Below, in pieces: positions 47,093-56,300 of a DNA stretch of 64,000 nucleotides. This stretch comes from Bradymonadales bacterium. GTDB taxonomy: Bacteria; Myxococcota_A; Bradymonadia; JAFGEP01. Location of the stretch: the NCBI GenBank assembly GCA_016931535.1, contig JAFGEP010000106.1:1-64000 (forward strand), given 5' to 3'. Positions within the stretch are counted from its first letter, which is position 1. Each line of letters opens with the position of its first letter. The position numbers were made by a program, and so were the translations under genes. Below the pieces are notes generated by a model that worked only from the letters and a program-made list of their open reading frames with translations, ran no database searches and was not told the origin of the DNA.

Positions 47093-47770
47093 CTAGGGAC
47101 CTCCCAACGCCGCTCGCGCCTGGATCCCCTCCGCGATGGCCAGCATCGGCTCTAGCAGCGAAGGGTGGTCGCGGTCCAACAGCAGCCGCAGGTAGTGACG
47201 TCCAACCACTAGGTCCAGGCTGGAGGAGGTGGTACAGTGGGTCGAGACGATCCGCACCTGGTGCTCGCAGCGGCCCTCCCGGTGGTCCAGCTCGTACTTG
47301 CTTGCCGCCGCCTCCTCCGAGCGCATGGTGAACACCGACAGCTCCAGGGTGGCCTCTCGGCTGAAGGTTTCCCTCGACTGCGGCAACCCCAGCACCGCGT
47401 TGGCCGCTTGGACGAACCCCTGCTCCAAGAAGCTGTCGGCGCCGCCGTCGATGAGCTCGAAGAGGGTGGCCGCCGAGTAGTAGGTGGGGCGAACCCTGTA
47501 GACCCAGTCGCCGAGATCATTCGGGCGGGGCAGGAGCGCACCGGCAGGCTGCTCGAAGTCAGCCAGGGTGAGCCGGATCTCTTCCTGTTGTGCCTGTTCT
47601 TCTCCCGGTCTCCAGGTGCCCCCCGCCGCTGCGCTCTCCCGAGAGGGCTCGCTGGAAGGAAGCGGGTAGCTCGTCTCGCCGGTGGGGATGGGGGCGTCGT
47701 CGCAGGACACGAGACACAGACTTGCCAAGCAGATCATCCAGACGAGGGATCGACAGGGGACAGAGGGCAT
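47093..47770 (-). CDS. DUF6599-like lipoprotein
   Basis: A 225-residue protein with lipoprotein signal (L-C-L-V-S-C, Cys 23). The mature part contains Y-S-A-A-T-L-F-E-L-I-D-G-G-A-D-S-F-L, the conserved I-D-G-G-A block of the DUF6599 family, whose function is unknown. It follows the C1 protease gene on the same strand after a 327-nt gap. Confidence 0.75.
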   Translation of the reverse strand: MPSVPCRSLVWMICLASLCLVSCDDAPIPTGETSYPLPSSEPSRESAAAGGTWRPGEEQAQQEEIRLTLADFEQPAGALLPRPNDLGDWVYRVRPTYYSAATLFELIDGGADSFLEQGFVQAANAVLGLPQSRETFSREATLELSVFTMRSEEAAASKYELDHREGRCEHQVRIVSTHCTTSSSLDLVVGRHYLRLLLDRDHPSLLEPMLAIAEGIQARAALGGP

Positions 47771-48097
47771 CGGTTCGGCTCCTGGGGCAGGAGGAGGTTC
47801 AGCTCCAGCCGGCCGGTGACCTTACCACAAAATCGGTGATGGTTGATCCGCGCAAGATCGAAGCCCCTTCGCCATGCGGTGTCGGATGCGCCAACGCCTC
47901 TTGTTGGCGTGAATCCGGTAATTTTCCGCGTCACTCGGCGCGAATAGGTGTCGACTCGAACCGTCGGTGGTGTGGTCCCCCAGTGGACCACCACGATGTT
48001 CCAATCGCTGGTTCTGGGTTTCGAAAGGGGTCAAGCGAGAACGAAGCTTGATCTGGGGTTTTTGGCTGGAATCGGGGAAAGGTTGAACGGCGAGAGC
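47771..48097. other. 327-nt gap with two small hairpins
   Basis: No gene was recognised. Two inverted repeats are present: CGCCAAC (47889-47895) / GTTGGCG (47903-47909), and GTGGTCC (47972-47978) / GGACCAC (47985-47991). Both lie 3' of the protease gene on the minus strand and could help to end or stabilise that transcript, but neither has a U-run. Confidence 0.45.
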
Positions 48098-50095
48098 TTA
48101 CCGGACCACCATCTCGAGCCCCCAGGAGTTCAGCGTCCCGGTGTCGATCTGGGCGTTGTCGCTCACCTCCAGGATCCAGTCGCCCCGGATGTTCAGCCCG
48201 TTGAACTGGTCCACTGTGAAGCGTCTGACCAGGTTGCTCAGGTTTCCGCCCTCGCGGCTCGTCAAGGTCACCTCGTCGCCGTCGGGGTGGTGCAGCTTGA
48301 CGACCAGGTCGCCGCGGAAGGTGTGGGTGATGTTCACATCCACGTTCAGGCTGGCCAAAACGCCGTCCCGATCGATGGTGATCCCGCTGATGATGCCGTT
48401 GGGGTTGTTGTCGGGGATCGGCTGGGCCTCGTCGTTGGTGAAGGTCAGGGTTTCGGGCTGGCCGCAGGCCTCGTCGTCGAAGCATAGCGGGTCTTCGCAA
48501 TCCACCAGGCCGTCGCCGTTGTTATCCGCCTCGTCGTCGCAGTCCTCGGGGCCGATCTCACCGCTCAACACCAGCTCCAGGCTCCAGCGCTCGATCTGGC
48601 CAGTGTCATGGGCGGCGAGATCGGCTACCGTCAAGGTCCAGTCGCCCTGGCTCAGCTCGCCCGAGAAATCGTCGAGGACGAGCGACAGGGCCAGGTTGTC
48701 CTCGCTGCCGCCGGTCCGGTTGTGAAGCACCGCCTCCGTTCCTCGGGGGCTTCTCAGCGTCACTCTCAGATCGCCACGATAGGTGTGCGTGAGGGCGACT
48801 TCGGCCCGCACGCTGGAGATCGTGCCCTCGACCGGGACGGGGATGACCGAGGAGACCCCTGCCGGAGAGTTGTCCGGGATGTCCTGAACCTGGTCGTTCT
48901 GGAATCGCAGGTCGCTGGGGCGACAGGCGGGATCGTCGGCGCAGGCGGGATCGTCGCAGTCGGTCCGGCCGTCGAGGCTGTTGTCGATCCCATCGTCGCA
49001 GATCTCGCGGTCGAGCTGGACGACCGGGACCGTGGAGCTGTAGGCGTTGCCGAACTGCTGAACGTATCGCATGGAGATGTAGCCGTAGCCGTCGCCGTGA
49101 GGGTTGCGTACGCCGAAGCTGCCGGTTCCCCAGCTATTCTTGAAGATGAAAAACCCCCTCTCGACCTGTGGGTTCCCCTCATCGTCCAGAACCGGGTCTC
49201 CGTTCTCGTCCACGATGGGGACGGTCAGGTCGTCGTCCCAGCCCACCAGCAGGATGGAGTGACCGGCCGGGCTCTCCCGGCTGACCTCGATGTCCCGTTG
49301 GTTGGGGTAGAGCACGTAGCCTTCGCTCCAGTTCTCCCGGTTGATCGGGAGGGTGCTGCGCCGGTGGTTCCACGACTGGTAGAAGAACTCGAGCCCGACC
49401 ACCACGCCGAGCTGGTTGTCGACCATGTACCCCTTGATGCTCCGTTCAGCGGTGTTGAGCCAGCGCCCGCGGGGCAGGTGCCAGCGGCGTGCAGCCAGGG
49501 CCGATTCGGGTGGATCGCCGTTGGTATAGCAGCGGATCGGCTGGTCGTCCTCGCCGGTGCAGGCGGCGTCGTGGCTGCTGTTCCAGCGGCTGGTCTGGTA
49601 GGGCCAGGCCGATTCCAGCACGATGCCGTGGCGGTTGATCGCCTCCAGGTTGTAGTTGGCGTTGGAGCCCTCGGTGGTGGTGAACCGCCTGCTCTCCACC
49701 TTCACCGACCACTGTAAGAACTGCTCGGAGAAGTCGGGGCTGGCGATCGACCCCTCGCGAACGTACAGGTGCTCCATGAGTGCGACGGTGGAGAAGATGG
49801 AGCAGACCCCTCGGCTGGCCTGGTTCCTGACCGGCGACTGGAACCGGACCAGGTCGAACTGGGCAGGGTAGACGGCGTCGTACTTGCCATCCTCGGGCAA
49901 GGAGTTGGGATCCGGTGCGCCCTCCAAGAGGGCATCGAGGCTGGAGAGCGAGGCCTCGGTGGCATAGGGGTCGCCGGTGGGCAGATCCCCACCCAACTCG
50001 ACGGCGGCGCAACCGATCCCCCATAGAGCCAGGACAAACAACACCCCCCAGACCGCCGAAGCACGACCTTTCAGCCAGAAGAAACCAGAGTCCAT
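48098..50095 (-). CDS. Lipoprotein papain-like (C1) cysteine protease with two P-domains
   Basis: A 665-residue protein. ATG 50095 follows GAGAGGAG and gives a lipoprotein signal (Cys 29 in W-G-I-G-C). The C1 domain has the oxyanion Gln and catalytic Cys 98 in V-R-N-Q-A-S-R-G-V-C-S, the catalytic His in A-G-H-S-I-L-L-V-G-W and the Asn in F-K-N-S-W-G. Two linkers of MopE type (C-D-D-G-I-D-N, C-D-D-P-A-C) alternate with two proprotein-convertase P-domains (P-D-N-S-P-A-G-V, H-T-Y-R-G-D-L-R-V and H-T-F-R-G-D-L-V-V). A surface-anchored protease is expected. Confidence 0.9.
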   Translation of the reverse strand: MDSGFFWLKGRASAVWGVLFVLALWGIGCAAVELGGDLPTGDPYATEASLSSLDALLEGAPDPNSLPEDGKYDAVYPAQFDLVRFQSPVRNQASRGVCSIFSTVALMEHLYVREGSIASPDFSEQFLQWSVKVESRRFTTTEGSNANYNLEAINRHGIVLESAWPYQTSRWNSSHDAACTGEDDQPIRCYTNGDPPESALAARRWHLPRGRWLNTAERSIKGYMVDNQLGVVVGLEFFYQSWNHRRSTLPINRENWSEGYVLYPNQRDIEVSRESPAGHSILLVGWDDDLTVPIVDENGDPVLDDEGNPQVERGFFIFKNSWGTGSFGVRNPHGDGYGYISMRYVQQFGNAYSSTVPVVQLDREICDDGIDNSLDGRTDCDDPACADDPACRPSDLRFQNDQVQDIPDNSPAGVSSVIPVPVEGTISSVRAEVALTHTYRGDLRVTLRSPRGTEAVLHNRTGGSEDNLALSLVLDDFSGELSQGDWTLTVADLAAHDTGQIERWSLELVLSGEIGPEDCDDEADNNGDGLVDCEDPLCFDDEACGQPETLTFTNDEAQPIPDNNPNGIISGITIDRDGVLASLNVDVNITHTFRGDLVVKLHHPDGDEVTLTSREGGNLSNLVRRFTVDQFNGLNIRGDWILEVSDNAQIDTGTLNSWGLEMVVR

Positions 50096-50220
50096 CTTTA
50101 CGCTCCTCTCGGTAACACCGGTGACGACCGACGTGTGCCACGGCCGTCGCACTTCACCTTTGAGCCCGTCGCACAGGCCTGGGACAAGATAATGTCGCGG
50201 GCGGGCCCTGGCAACCCGTT

Positions 50221-50685
50221 TTGGTGAACTGGCAACCCGCTGGCAACGGCTACTTTGGATTGGATGCCTACCGCTATCACCTCTGCGCCATCGACAGTAC
50301 AGGCCAGATCGAATGCTGGAGCGTCAACGGCCGCATTACACCCCCTGCACCGCTGGGCAGCGTCTTCACCGCGGTCGCAGTAGGGAATGCGCACGTGTGT
50401 GGACTGGATGATAGCGGACATGTCGAGTGCCAGGGCAGCAATGAGCATGGTGAGTGCGATCCGCCCCCAGTCGACGACTTCGTTGCCATTGATGCCGGCA
50501 CCTCGTACACCTGCGGTCTGCGCCAGGAAGGCCAGGTGGTGTGTTGGGGTAGTGAACAGGCTTCATACGGCACGCCTCCGCCCGATGAAGGCTTTACCCA
50601 GGTGGTCGTCAGCCAGGACTTCGCTTGTGCCGTGCACCCCGATCAACAGCTCACGTGCTGGGGAAAATATGCCAGGGGGCTCTGA
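50221..50685 (+). CDS. Short RCC1-like repeat protein, possibly a fragment
   Basis: A 154-residue frame with four blades of the RCC1 type found in myxobacterial secreted proteins: C-A-I-D-S-T-G-Q-I-E-C-W, C-G-L-D-D-S-G-H-V-E-C, C-G-L-R-Q-E-G-Q-V-V-C-W-G and C-A-V-H-P-D-Q-Q-L-T-C-W-G. A full propeller needs about seven, and there is no signal peptide and no good start (TTG 50221 or GTG 50224). It may be the end of a decayed larger gene. Confidence 0.5.
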   Translation: MVNWQPAGNGYFGLDAYRYHLCAIDSTGQIECWSVNGRITPPAPLGSVFTAVAVGNAHVCGLDDSGHVECQGSNEHGECDPPPVDDFVAIDAGTSYTCGLRQEGQVVCWGSEQASYGTPPPDEGFTQVVVSQDFACAVHPDQQLTCWGKYARGL

Positions 50686-50797
50686 CAGACCTGCTGATCC
50701 GCGACGTTACCAAGCCCCTCGCTCTCCTACTCAGGTATCGACTACAATCCCCGCCGCCTTCTGGTAAAAGGTGAGCAGGCTTCACCCGGAAATCAGC

Positions 50798-52159
50798 ATG
50801 ACCGACGATCCCTCCGACGACCGACTCCAGCAGTTTCTGGAGCAGCTGCGCGCCGAGTCCGGGCGCGGCGGACCCGGCTCGGGCCTGGGGCGATTCGCCC
50901 GCACCGCGCGGGGAGCGGTCGGGATAGCCGCCAACCTGTGGAGGATGCGGGGACGCCCCGAGCTGGACGAACGCGGACAGCTCAAGATCGAACACCTCGC
51001 CGCCCGACTCGGGGAGCTCAAGGGGATCCCGATGAAGGTCGGCCAGATTCTCGGCTTTTTGGAGGTCGACCTGCCCCCGGAGATGCAGCGGATCCTCGCG
51101 CTGCTCCAGACCCAGTCGCCGGCGATGCCCTTTTCGACGGTACAGCAGGTGATCCGGGAGGAGCTGGGCGATCGGTCGGAGGCCATGCTGGCCGGGGTCG
51201 AGGAGATTCCGATCTCCATCGCCTCTATCGGACAGGTCCATCGGGCTCGTCTGCCTGGTGGCGAGCAGGTGGCCGTCAAGGTGCGCCACCCCGGGATCGA
51301 GGAGGCCATCCGTTCCGACTTTCGGGGTGCCGTGGCCGGCACCGCCTTCGCCAAGCTGATCGTGCCCGGCGCCGGCTCCATGGCCCGCGATTTCGTGAAG
51401 GAGGCCGAGGCGCGTTTTCTGGAGGAGTGCGACTACCTGCTGGAGGCCGACCGCCAGCGGCTGTTCGGTCGCCTCTTCGCGGACCACCCGGTGGTGGTGG
51501 TGCCGCGCGTTTTGGACGACTGGTGCGGTCGCCGGGTACTGACGACGGTCTGGGAGGAGGGGCGCGACTTCGACACCTTCGCCGGCTCGGCGTCCCAGTC
51601 GGAGCGCGACCGGGCGGGCCTGGCGCTGTTCGACGTCTACGTGGGCACGTTGTATCGCCACTCGTTGTTCCACGCCGATCCCCACCCCGGCAACTACCGT
51701 TTCCGGGAGGACGGCCGGGTGGTGGTGTTCGACTACGGCTGCGTGCGCTGCTTCGAGCCGTCGGATGTGGTGGCCTTCGTCGATCTGGCGGAGTCGGTCC
51801 GGAGTGGGGACGAGGCGCAGATGCGGCTGGCGCTGGGTGCGCTGGGGGCCGCACCGCCGAAGAACGCCAGGGCCTTCGCCCGGATCCGCAAGCTGCTCGA
51901 AGGGTTCTTCGGACCGATGCTGAAGCCCGGTGCCCACCGGATCGACGGGCGGGTGGCGCTCGACGCCCGCCAGCTCGCCGGCGACAAGCTGGCGGTGGCC
52001 CGCATGCGGCTGCCCGGCAAGCTGCTCTTTTTGTTCCGCATCCGCTTCGGCCTCTACTCGGTCCTGGCTCGCCTGGGTTCGGTCTGCGACTGGAGCGCGG
52101 TGGAGATGGAGTACGCCGCGGCGGCTCGCAGCAGGAGCCGATCCTCCCCCTCCGGTTGA
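50798..52159 (+). CDS. ABC1/UbiB-family kinase-like protein
   Basis: About 453 residues. The atypical kinase-like fold shows K-x-G-Q-I-L (M-K-V-G-Q-I-L-G), the A-x-V-K lysine in Q-V-A-V-K-V-R-H-P-G, F-H-A-D-P-H-P-G-N and V-F-D-Y-G-C, where the usual D-F-G/D-x-G Asp is present. UbiB homologues support ubiquinone and lipid metabolism. ATG 50798 is preferred over GTG 50771; both lack a strong ribosome site. Confidence 0.88.
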   Translation: MTDDPSDDRLQQFLEQLRAESGRGGPGSGLGRFARTARGAVGIAANLWRMRGRPELDERGQLKIEHLAARLGELKGIPMKVGQILGFLEVDLPPEMQRILALLQTQSPAMPFSTVQQVIREELGDRSEAMLAGVEEIPISIASIGQVHRARLPGGEQVAVKVRHPGIEEAIRSDFRGAVAGTAFAKLIVPGAGSMARDFVKEAEARFLEECDYLLEADRQRLFGRLFADHPVVVVPRVLDDWCGRRVLTTVWEEGRDFDTFAGSASQSERDRAGLALFDVYVGTLYRHSLFHADPHPGNYRFREDGRVVVFDYGCVRCFEPSDVVAFVDLAESVRSGDEAQMRLALGALGAAPPKNARAFARIRKLLEGFFGPMLKPGAHRIDGRVALDARQLAGDKLAVARMRLPGKLLFLFRIRFGLYSVLARLGSVCDWSAVEMEYAAAARSRSRSSPSG

Positions 52160-52175
52160 GTGGCGCTGTGCGCCG

Positions 52176-52234
52176 GCCCCCTTCGTCAGCTTCGCCGCTA
52201 CTTCCCCCGCGCCATCTCGGCGCGGGGGAAGACA
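52176..52234. repeat. REP-like palindromic element, copy 2
   Basis: It opens GCCCCCTTCGTCAGCTTCGC and contains perfect 12-bp arms at 52202-52213 and 52219-52230 around ATCTC. The block order matches copy 1 at 33371. It lies just after the UbiB-like stop. Confidence 0.65.
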
Positions 52235-52369
52235 ACGTCAGGTCGGATGCAAGTCCGTCAAGGCACAGGCTCATCCCGGGTGAACCAGCTGACGCAGATT
52301 CCCAAGAAGCGTGCGGAACCAGCGGTAAGTTCTTATAGTCACCGATCGAGACTGGCCAGGAATTGGCAT

Positions 52370-52468
52370 GAGTTGAGGGTGGTCGTGGCCACTGCCATGC
52401 TTCATGATGCTCCGCTCATCACCAAGGACCGCATCATCCTGTCCCATTATCCCCGAGCGGTCTGGTGA
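52370..52468 (+). pseudogene. C-terminal remnant of a PIN-domain toxin
   Basis: The frame ending at 52468 encodes V-V-V-A-T-A-M-L-H-D-A-P-L-I-T-K-D-R-I-I, which matches the last helix and acidic strand of VapC toxins (A-T-A...L-I-T-x-D). No N-terminal PIN half, start codon or antitoxin is present upstream. The remnant sits directly before the first peptide array. Confidence 0.6.
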
Positions 52469-52493
52469 TCCGTATCGATAGGACAACCCCCGT

Positions 52494-52535
52494 TCAAGAT
52501 CCAGTCAAGATTCACCCCGCCTGCCGGAATATCCT
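52494..52535 (+). promoter_or_regulatory. Shared operator/promoter, site A (peptide array 1)
   Basis: TCAAGAT at 52494-52500 and again at 52505-52511, exactly 11 bp apart. After 18 bp comes TATCCT (52530-52535) as -10. The second heptamer overlaps the -35 position. Sites B, C and D have identical spacing. Heptamers on one helical face at 11-bp steps are the classic target of OmpR-type winged helices such as SARPs. Confidence 0.8.
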
Positions 52536-52615
52536 GAGACTGTGATGGTTGTCCGCGGCCCCGTCGGTCCTTGCCTTGCACTGTTTCGCGGGGGCTCGAA
52601 CAGTCGCCACAACCC

Positions 52616-52662
52616 GCGCGCGGGATGGGCCTGCGCGCCATCAGCCGGAGAGGAGGTGCGAC
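52616..52662 (+). promoter_or_regulatory. Conserved 5' leader with GC hairpin, array 1
   Basis: GCGCGC (52616-52621) and GCGCGC (52633-52638) can pair around GGGATGGGCCT, just before GAGAGGAGGTGCGAC and the first peptide ATG. Nearly the same block precedes the first gene of arrays 2 and 3. Confidence 0.6.
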
Positions 52663-52740
52663 ATGAAGATCAAGACGAAGGTCAAGGGCGGTTTGACGAA
52701 GAATGTCGGAGCAAAAGGGGCGGTGCAGCGGCCGTGGTAG
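52663..52740 (+). CDS. Peptide P1 of the MKxxT family (25 aa), putative RiPP-like precursor
   Basis: Starts M-K-I-K-T-K-V-K-G-G, the family leader, then a tail ending G-A-V-Q-R-P-W. The AGGAGG site at 52651-52656 is 6 nt from ATG. Its A-V-Q-x-P ending recurs in P10 (A-V-Q-K-P-F). First gene of array 1, behind operator site A and the leader hairpin. Function unknown; identified by the leader, ribosome site and repetition. Confidence 0.75.
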   Translation: MKIKTKVKGGLTKNVGAKGAVQRPW

Positions 52741-52768
52741 TGGTACTTGCGTCCATAGGAGGATCGTT

Positions 52769-52840
52769 ATGAAGAGGAAAACCGGTATGAAGAGCGGCTC
52801 CTACAGCTTCAGTGCGTCCAATCCCAGCACAGTATCGTAG
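52769..52840 (+). CDS. Peptide P2 of the MKxxT family (23 aa), truncated relative of P5
   Basis: Leader M-K-R-K-T-G-M-K-S-G, then a Ser-rich tail containing S-A-S-N-P-S-T-V-S. AGGAGG precedes the ATG by 6 nt. The DNA after the stop (TAG 52838-52840) still matches P5, in which the same place reads Ser, so P2 appears shortened by a stop mutation; a second stop follows at 52859. Confidence 0.7.
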   Translation: MKRKTGMKSGSYSFSASNPSTVS

Positions 52841-52900
52841 GGCAGCACGGGGCTGTCATAGGAACTGCTGTGTCTGGCGGGTTCCACCAGGAGAATTACC

Positions 52901-52966
52901 ATGAAGACCAAGACAACAATCAAAGCTGGAGACAGGGCTGTCAACACAGCGGCTTTCCTACTCTAG
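52901..52966 (+). CDS. Peptide P3 of the MKxxT family (21 aa)
   Basis: Leader M-K-T-K-T-T-I-K-A-G, tail D-R-A-V-N-T-A-A-F-L-L. An AGGAG site precedes it. The upstream 40 nt (GGAACTGCTGTGTCTGGCGG and following) match the spacer ahead of P14, showing that spacer and gene were duplicated together. Confidence 0.7.
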   Translation: MKTKTTIKAGDRAVNTAAFLL

Positions 52967-53298
52967 GTATCAGGGACCTGGCTGTAGCCGAACACGAAAG
53001 CCGCCCAAAAGCTGCACAGTGCGACCCCTTCTCAGCTACCCGCAAAGACCTATCGATCCGCCCGCGCTCGGTCCCCCAAACCGCCATTTCCAGTATGAGA
53101 CAGCAATGGCCTTGATGAACGCGATCCCGTAGTGTACTGGTTCACCGAGGCGGCTCCATGCTGCCCCGACCTGTTCGAGCCCAGGTGCTGCCAGCCTGGC
53201 TGCCGATCGATGGGCAGGGCTCTGTCGGATTCCGAGCGCCGAGGAGTCGTAAATCTTTTCCTGCCCATCTAGAATTTTTTTCAAAAAACGACCTGATT
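52967..53298. other. Gap between array 1 and the regulator
   Basis: No further peptide gene, ribosome site or terminator with U-run was found. The region becomes AT-richer toward 53270-53300, directly ahead of operator site D. Confidence 0.5.
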
Positions 53299-53340
53299 TC
53301 AACTTTCCTTCAAGATTCGATCGAAAGCTCGCTCTATCCT
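53299..53340 (+). promoter_or_regulatory. Shared operator/promoter, site D (first regulator gene)
   Basis: TCAACTT (53299-53305) and TCAAGAT (53310-53316) are 11 bp apart, then 18 bp, then TATCCT (53335-53340). Same geometry as sites A-C. The regulator's start codon is at 53393, so autoregulation is suggested. Confidence 0.75.
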
Positions 53341-53392
53341 ACACCCGTGGTGATTGTACCCATCCCCGCCCGGGATGAGGGGAGGCAGACGG

Positions 53393-56300
53393 ATGGCCAC
53401 TTTCCTCGAGTTCGACCGGTGCCTACTCGATCTCGATCGCGGCGTGCTGTACCGCGATGGCGAGCGGGTCGATCTGCGCCGCCAGGCGTTCGAGGTGCTG
53501 GCCTACCTGGTGGAGCACTGGGAGCGGATCGTGACCCGCCAGGAGCTGTTCGACCGCATCTGGGGCGACCGGGAGATCAGCGAATGGTCTCTCTCGACCT
53601 GCATCAAGCAGATCCGCCAGGCGATCGGGGACACGCAGAAGGGCGACCGCCTGGTCAGGACGGTCTATGGCCTGGGCTACTCCCTATTGGTATCGGTGAT
53701 CCGGCACGAGGGGGTCGAGCTCCAGGAGCTGCTGGCAGCGATGCCCAAAGGAAGCGAAGGCGGGCTGACGCTCCAGGAGCACTGGATGACCGGGGGAGAT
53801 GGGGGTGCTCCGCGGCCTTTGGGGGCAGACCGGTTGCCTGAGGATGGCGGTCGGGTAGGTGGGTCGGCCAACGGGGTGCCTGAAGAGATCCTGCTCGTTC
53901 CTTCCGGCAGGGGGGTGACAGGTGGCGGCGCTCCAGTCGGGATGATCCAGAAGGGGGAGGGCCCTCGGTTGGGGGGTGTCTCGTGGTCGGTTTCGCGAGC
54001 GGGAGTCCAGGATGCAAGAGAGCAAGGCGCCAGGTCCCCTGGCAAGACGGGACGGACCGCCGCGACCTTTCTGATCGCTGCGCTGGAGGGGGGGCCGGAG
54101 GGGTTCACGGATCGGGAGCAGCCGGGGAGCCAGCCCCTTCGCCGTCATTTCCACCGGACGGTCCAGCAGGTGGTGAGTGCCCATGCGGGGTCGATCCAGG
54201 AGACCTCGGCCGACGAGGTGGTGTGCACCTTCGGTATTCCGCTGGGTCTGCCCCATCACGCGGAGCGTGCGGTGGAAGCGGCGGTTGATCTGACGGACCG
54301 CTGGTCGGAGCATGGGGGAGAGCAGGGGGCTCGGGAAGCGTTGCGGATCTACGTGGACTCCCGGTGGATCGTGTGGGAACGGCCGGTGGGGCTCGATCGG
54401 ACGGAGCTGGAGTCGGTGCGGAGCACGGCCCGCTGGTTACGTGCTCGGCGGAGGGCGGTGGGATCGAGCGAGATCGTGGTGAGCCAGGGGACGACCCGTC
54501 GGGTGCCGATGACGGGTGGGAGGAAGGCGAGCCGTCTGGGGGGAGGAGACGGGATCCCCCTGTTTCGGCTGAGCTTGCCGAAGCGCCGTGTGGCGAGGCG
54601 CTGGGACCGGAGGCGGTCGGGGCGCTGTTTCGTGGGGCGCCAGACCGAGATGGAGCGGTTGCAGGAGCAGGTGGATCGCTTGCTGGAGGGTCAAGGCGGC
54701 CGCCTGAGCTTGACCGGCGAGGCGGGCATCGGCAAGAGCCGTCTGGTGGCGGAGTTGTGCCGCTGGCTTGGTTGCTGCAAGGTCAGCTACGAGGTGGTGG
54801 AGCTGAGCCCCCGTTCCCAGTGGATGCCCTACGGTCTGTTGGCACAGCTGGTGAGGGACCTTTGCGGGATCAAGGCCGAAGAGGATCTGGAGTCGATCGT
54901 GCAGAAGGTGCGGTCGGTGCTTCGTCGGTCTCCGTTGAAAGAGGATCCGGAGCTGCCGGTGTTGCTGGCGATGCTTTGTCTGGCGGGGAGCTGGGACTAT
55001 CCGCGCTCGGGGGATCCGTCCCGTCTGCGGAGGAAGCTGTTCGATGCCTGCCGGCAGCTGGTGGTCGGCCGGGCGTTGCGGACACCGCTGGTGCTGGTCA
55101 TCGAGAACCTGCAGTGGCTGGATCCGACCTCGAGCGACTGGCTCGGCCTGCTGTCGGAGCGGATCGAGCGGCTGCCGATCTTGCTGTTGGCGACCCGTCG
55201 GACGGGAGAGGGGCCGGTTGACTCTCGCTGGAGCGCGGGGGTCGGCATCCAGCTGGGGTCGCTGGCCTACGAGGAGAGCCGCTGTATTGTGGCGGAGATC
55301 CTGGCCTCGCAGCCTGCACCTCTGGAGCTGGTCGATCGGATCCTGGAGAAGGCGGGAGGGAACCCGCTGTTTCTAGAAGAGCTGTCGATGGCCTGTGTCG
55401 AGGCAGGGGAGTCGGCCATCGCGGGAGGGCTGCCGTCCACGGTGCAGGCGGTGCTCACCGGGCGGATCGATGGGCTGACGACGGGTCCCAGGGGGGTGCT
55501 CGAAGTGGCCTCCTGCCTGGGCAGTTCGGTGGATCTGGGGCTGCTGCGGGAGGTGACGGGGCTTCCGGACGAGGCGCTGGATCGGCACCTGGCGGTCCTT
55601 TTACGGCAGGATTTCCTGCAGCCGCAGCCCGGCGGGGCGGGGAGCGGGGTGCGCTTCAAGCATGCGGTCACGCGGGATGCGGTCTACGAGAGCTGCCCGG
55701 TCGCCGAGCGGCGGCAGATCCATCGCAAGGTCGCCGCCACCCTGATCGAACGGCACCCGGAGACCGAGCGCGCTCAGCCCGAGCTGCTGGCGGAGCACTA
55801 CGGCCAGGGGGGGATGGCTTTGCGGGCAGCCTACTACTGGCACAAGGCGGCGGGCAGGGCGCTTCTACGGTCCGCGCCTGCCGAGGCCGCCGCCCATGTC
55901 CAGAAGGGGCTCTCGTTGCTAGAGCAGGTGGAGGATGCTCGGGAGCGAGCCGAAGCCGAGATCGCCCTCAGGACACTGTCGGCGAGGGTCTGGATGGTCC
56001 TGGCTGGGCCGGCATCTCCCCAGCTCGAGCGCGAGCGGGTGCGGGTCGGGGAGCTGCTGTCGCGTCTGGGACGCTCCTCGATCTTGCCAGAGGAGGTGAT
56101 CCTGCTCATCAGCCGGGGGGATTTCCCCGAGCTGGACCGCCAGGCTCGAACGCTCATCGACCAGGCGCGCCAGGAGGGCAACCTGCCGCTGGAGCTGGCG
56201 GCCCACAACCTGAGGGGGATCGCCCTGACCTGCCTCGGGCGTATCGATGAGGGTCGAAGCGAGTGCAACCAGGTGCTGGAGCTTCAATCCGAGCTGGCCG

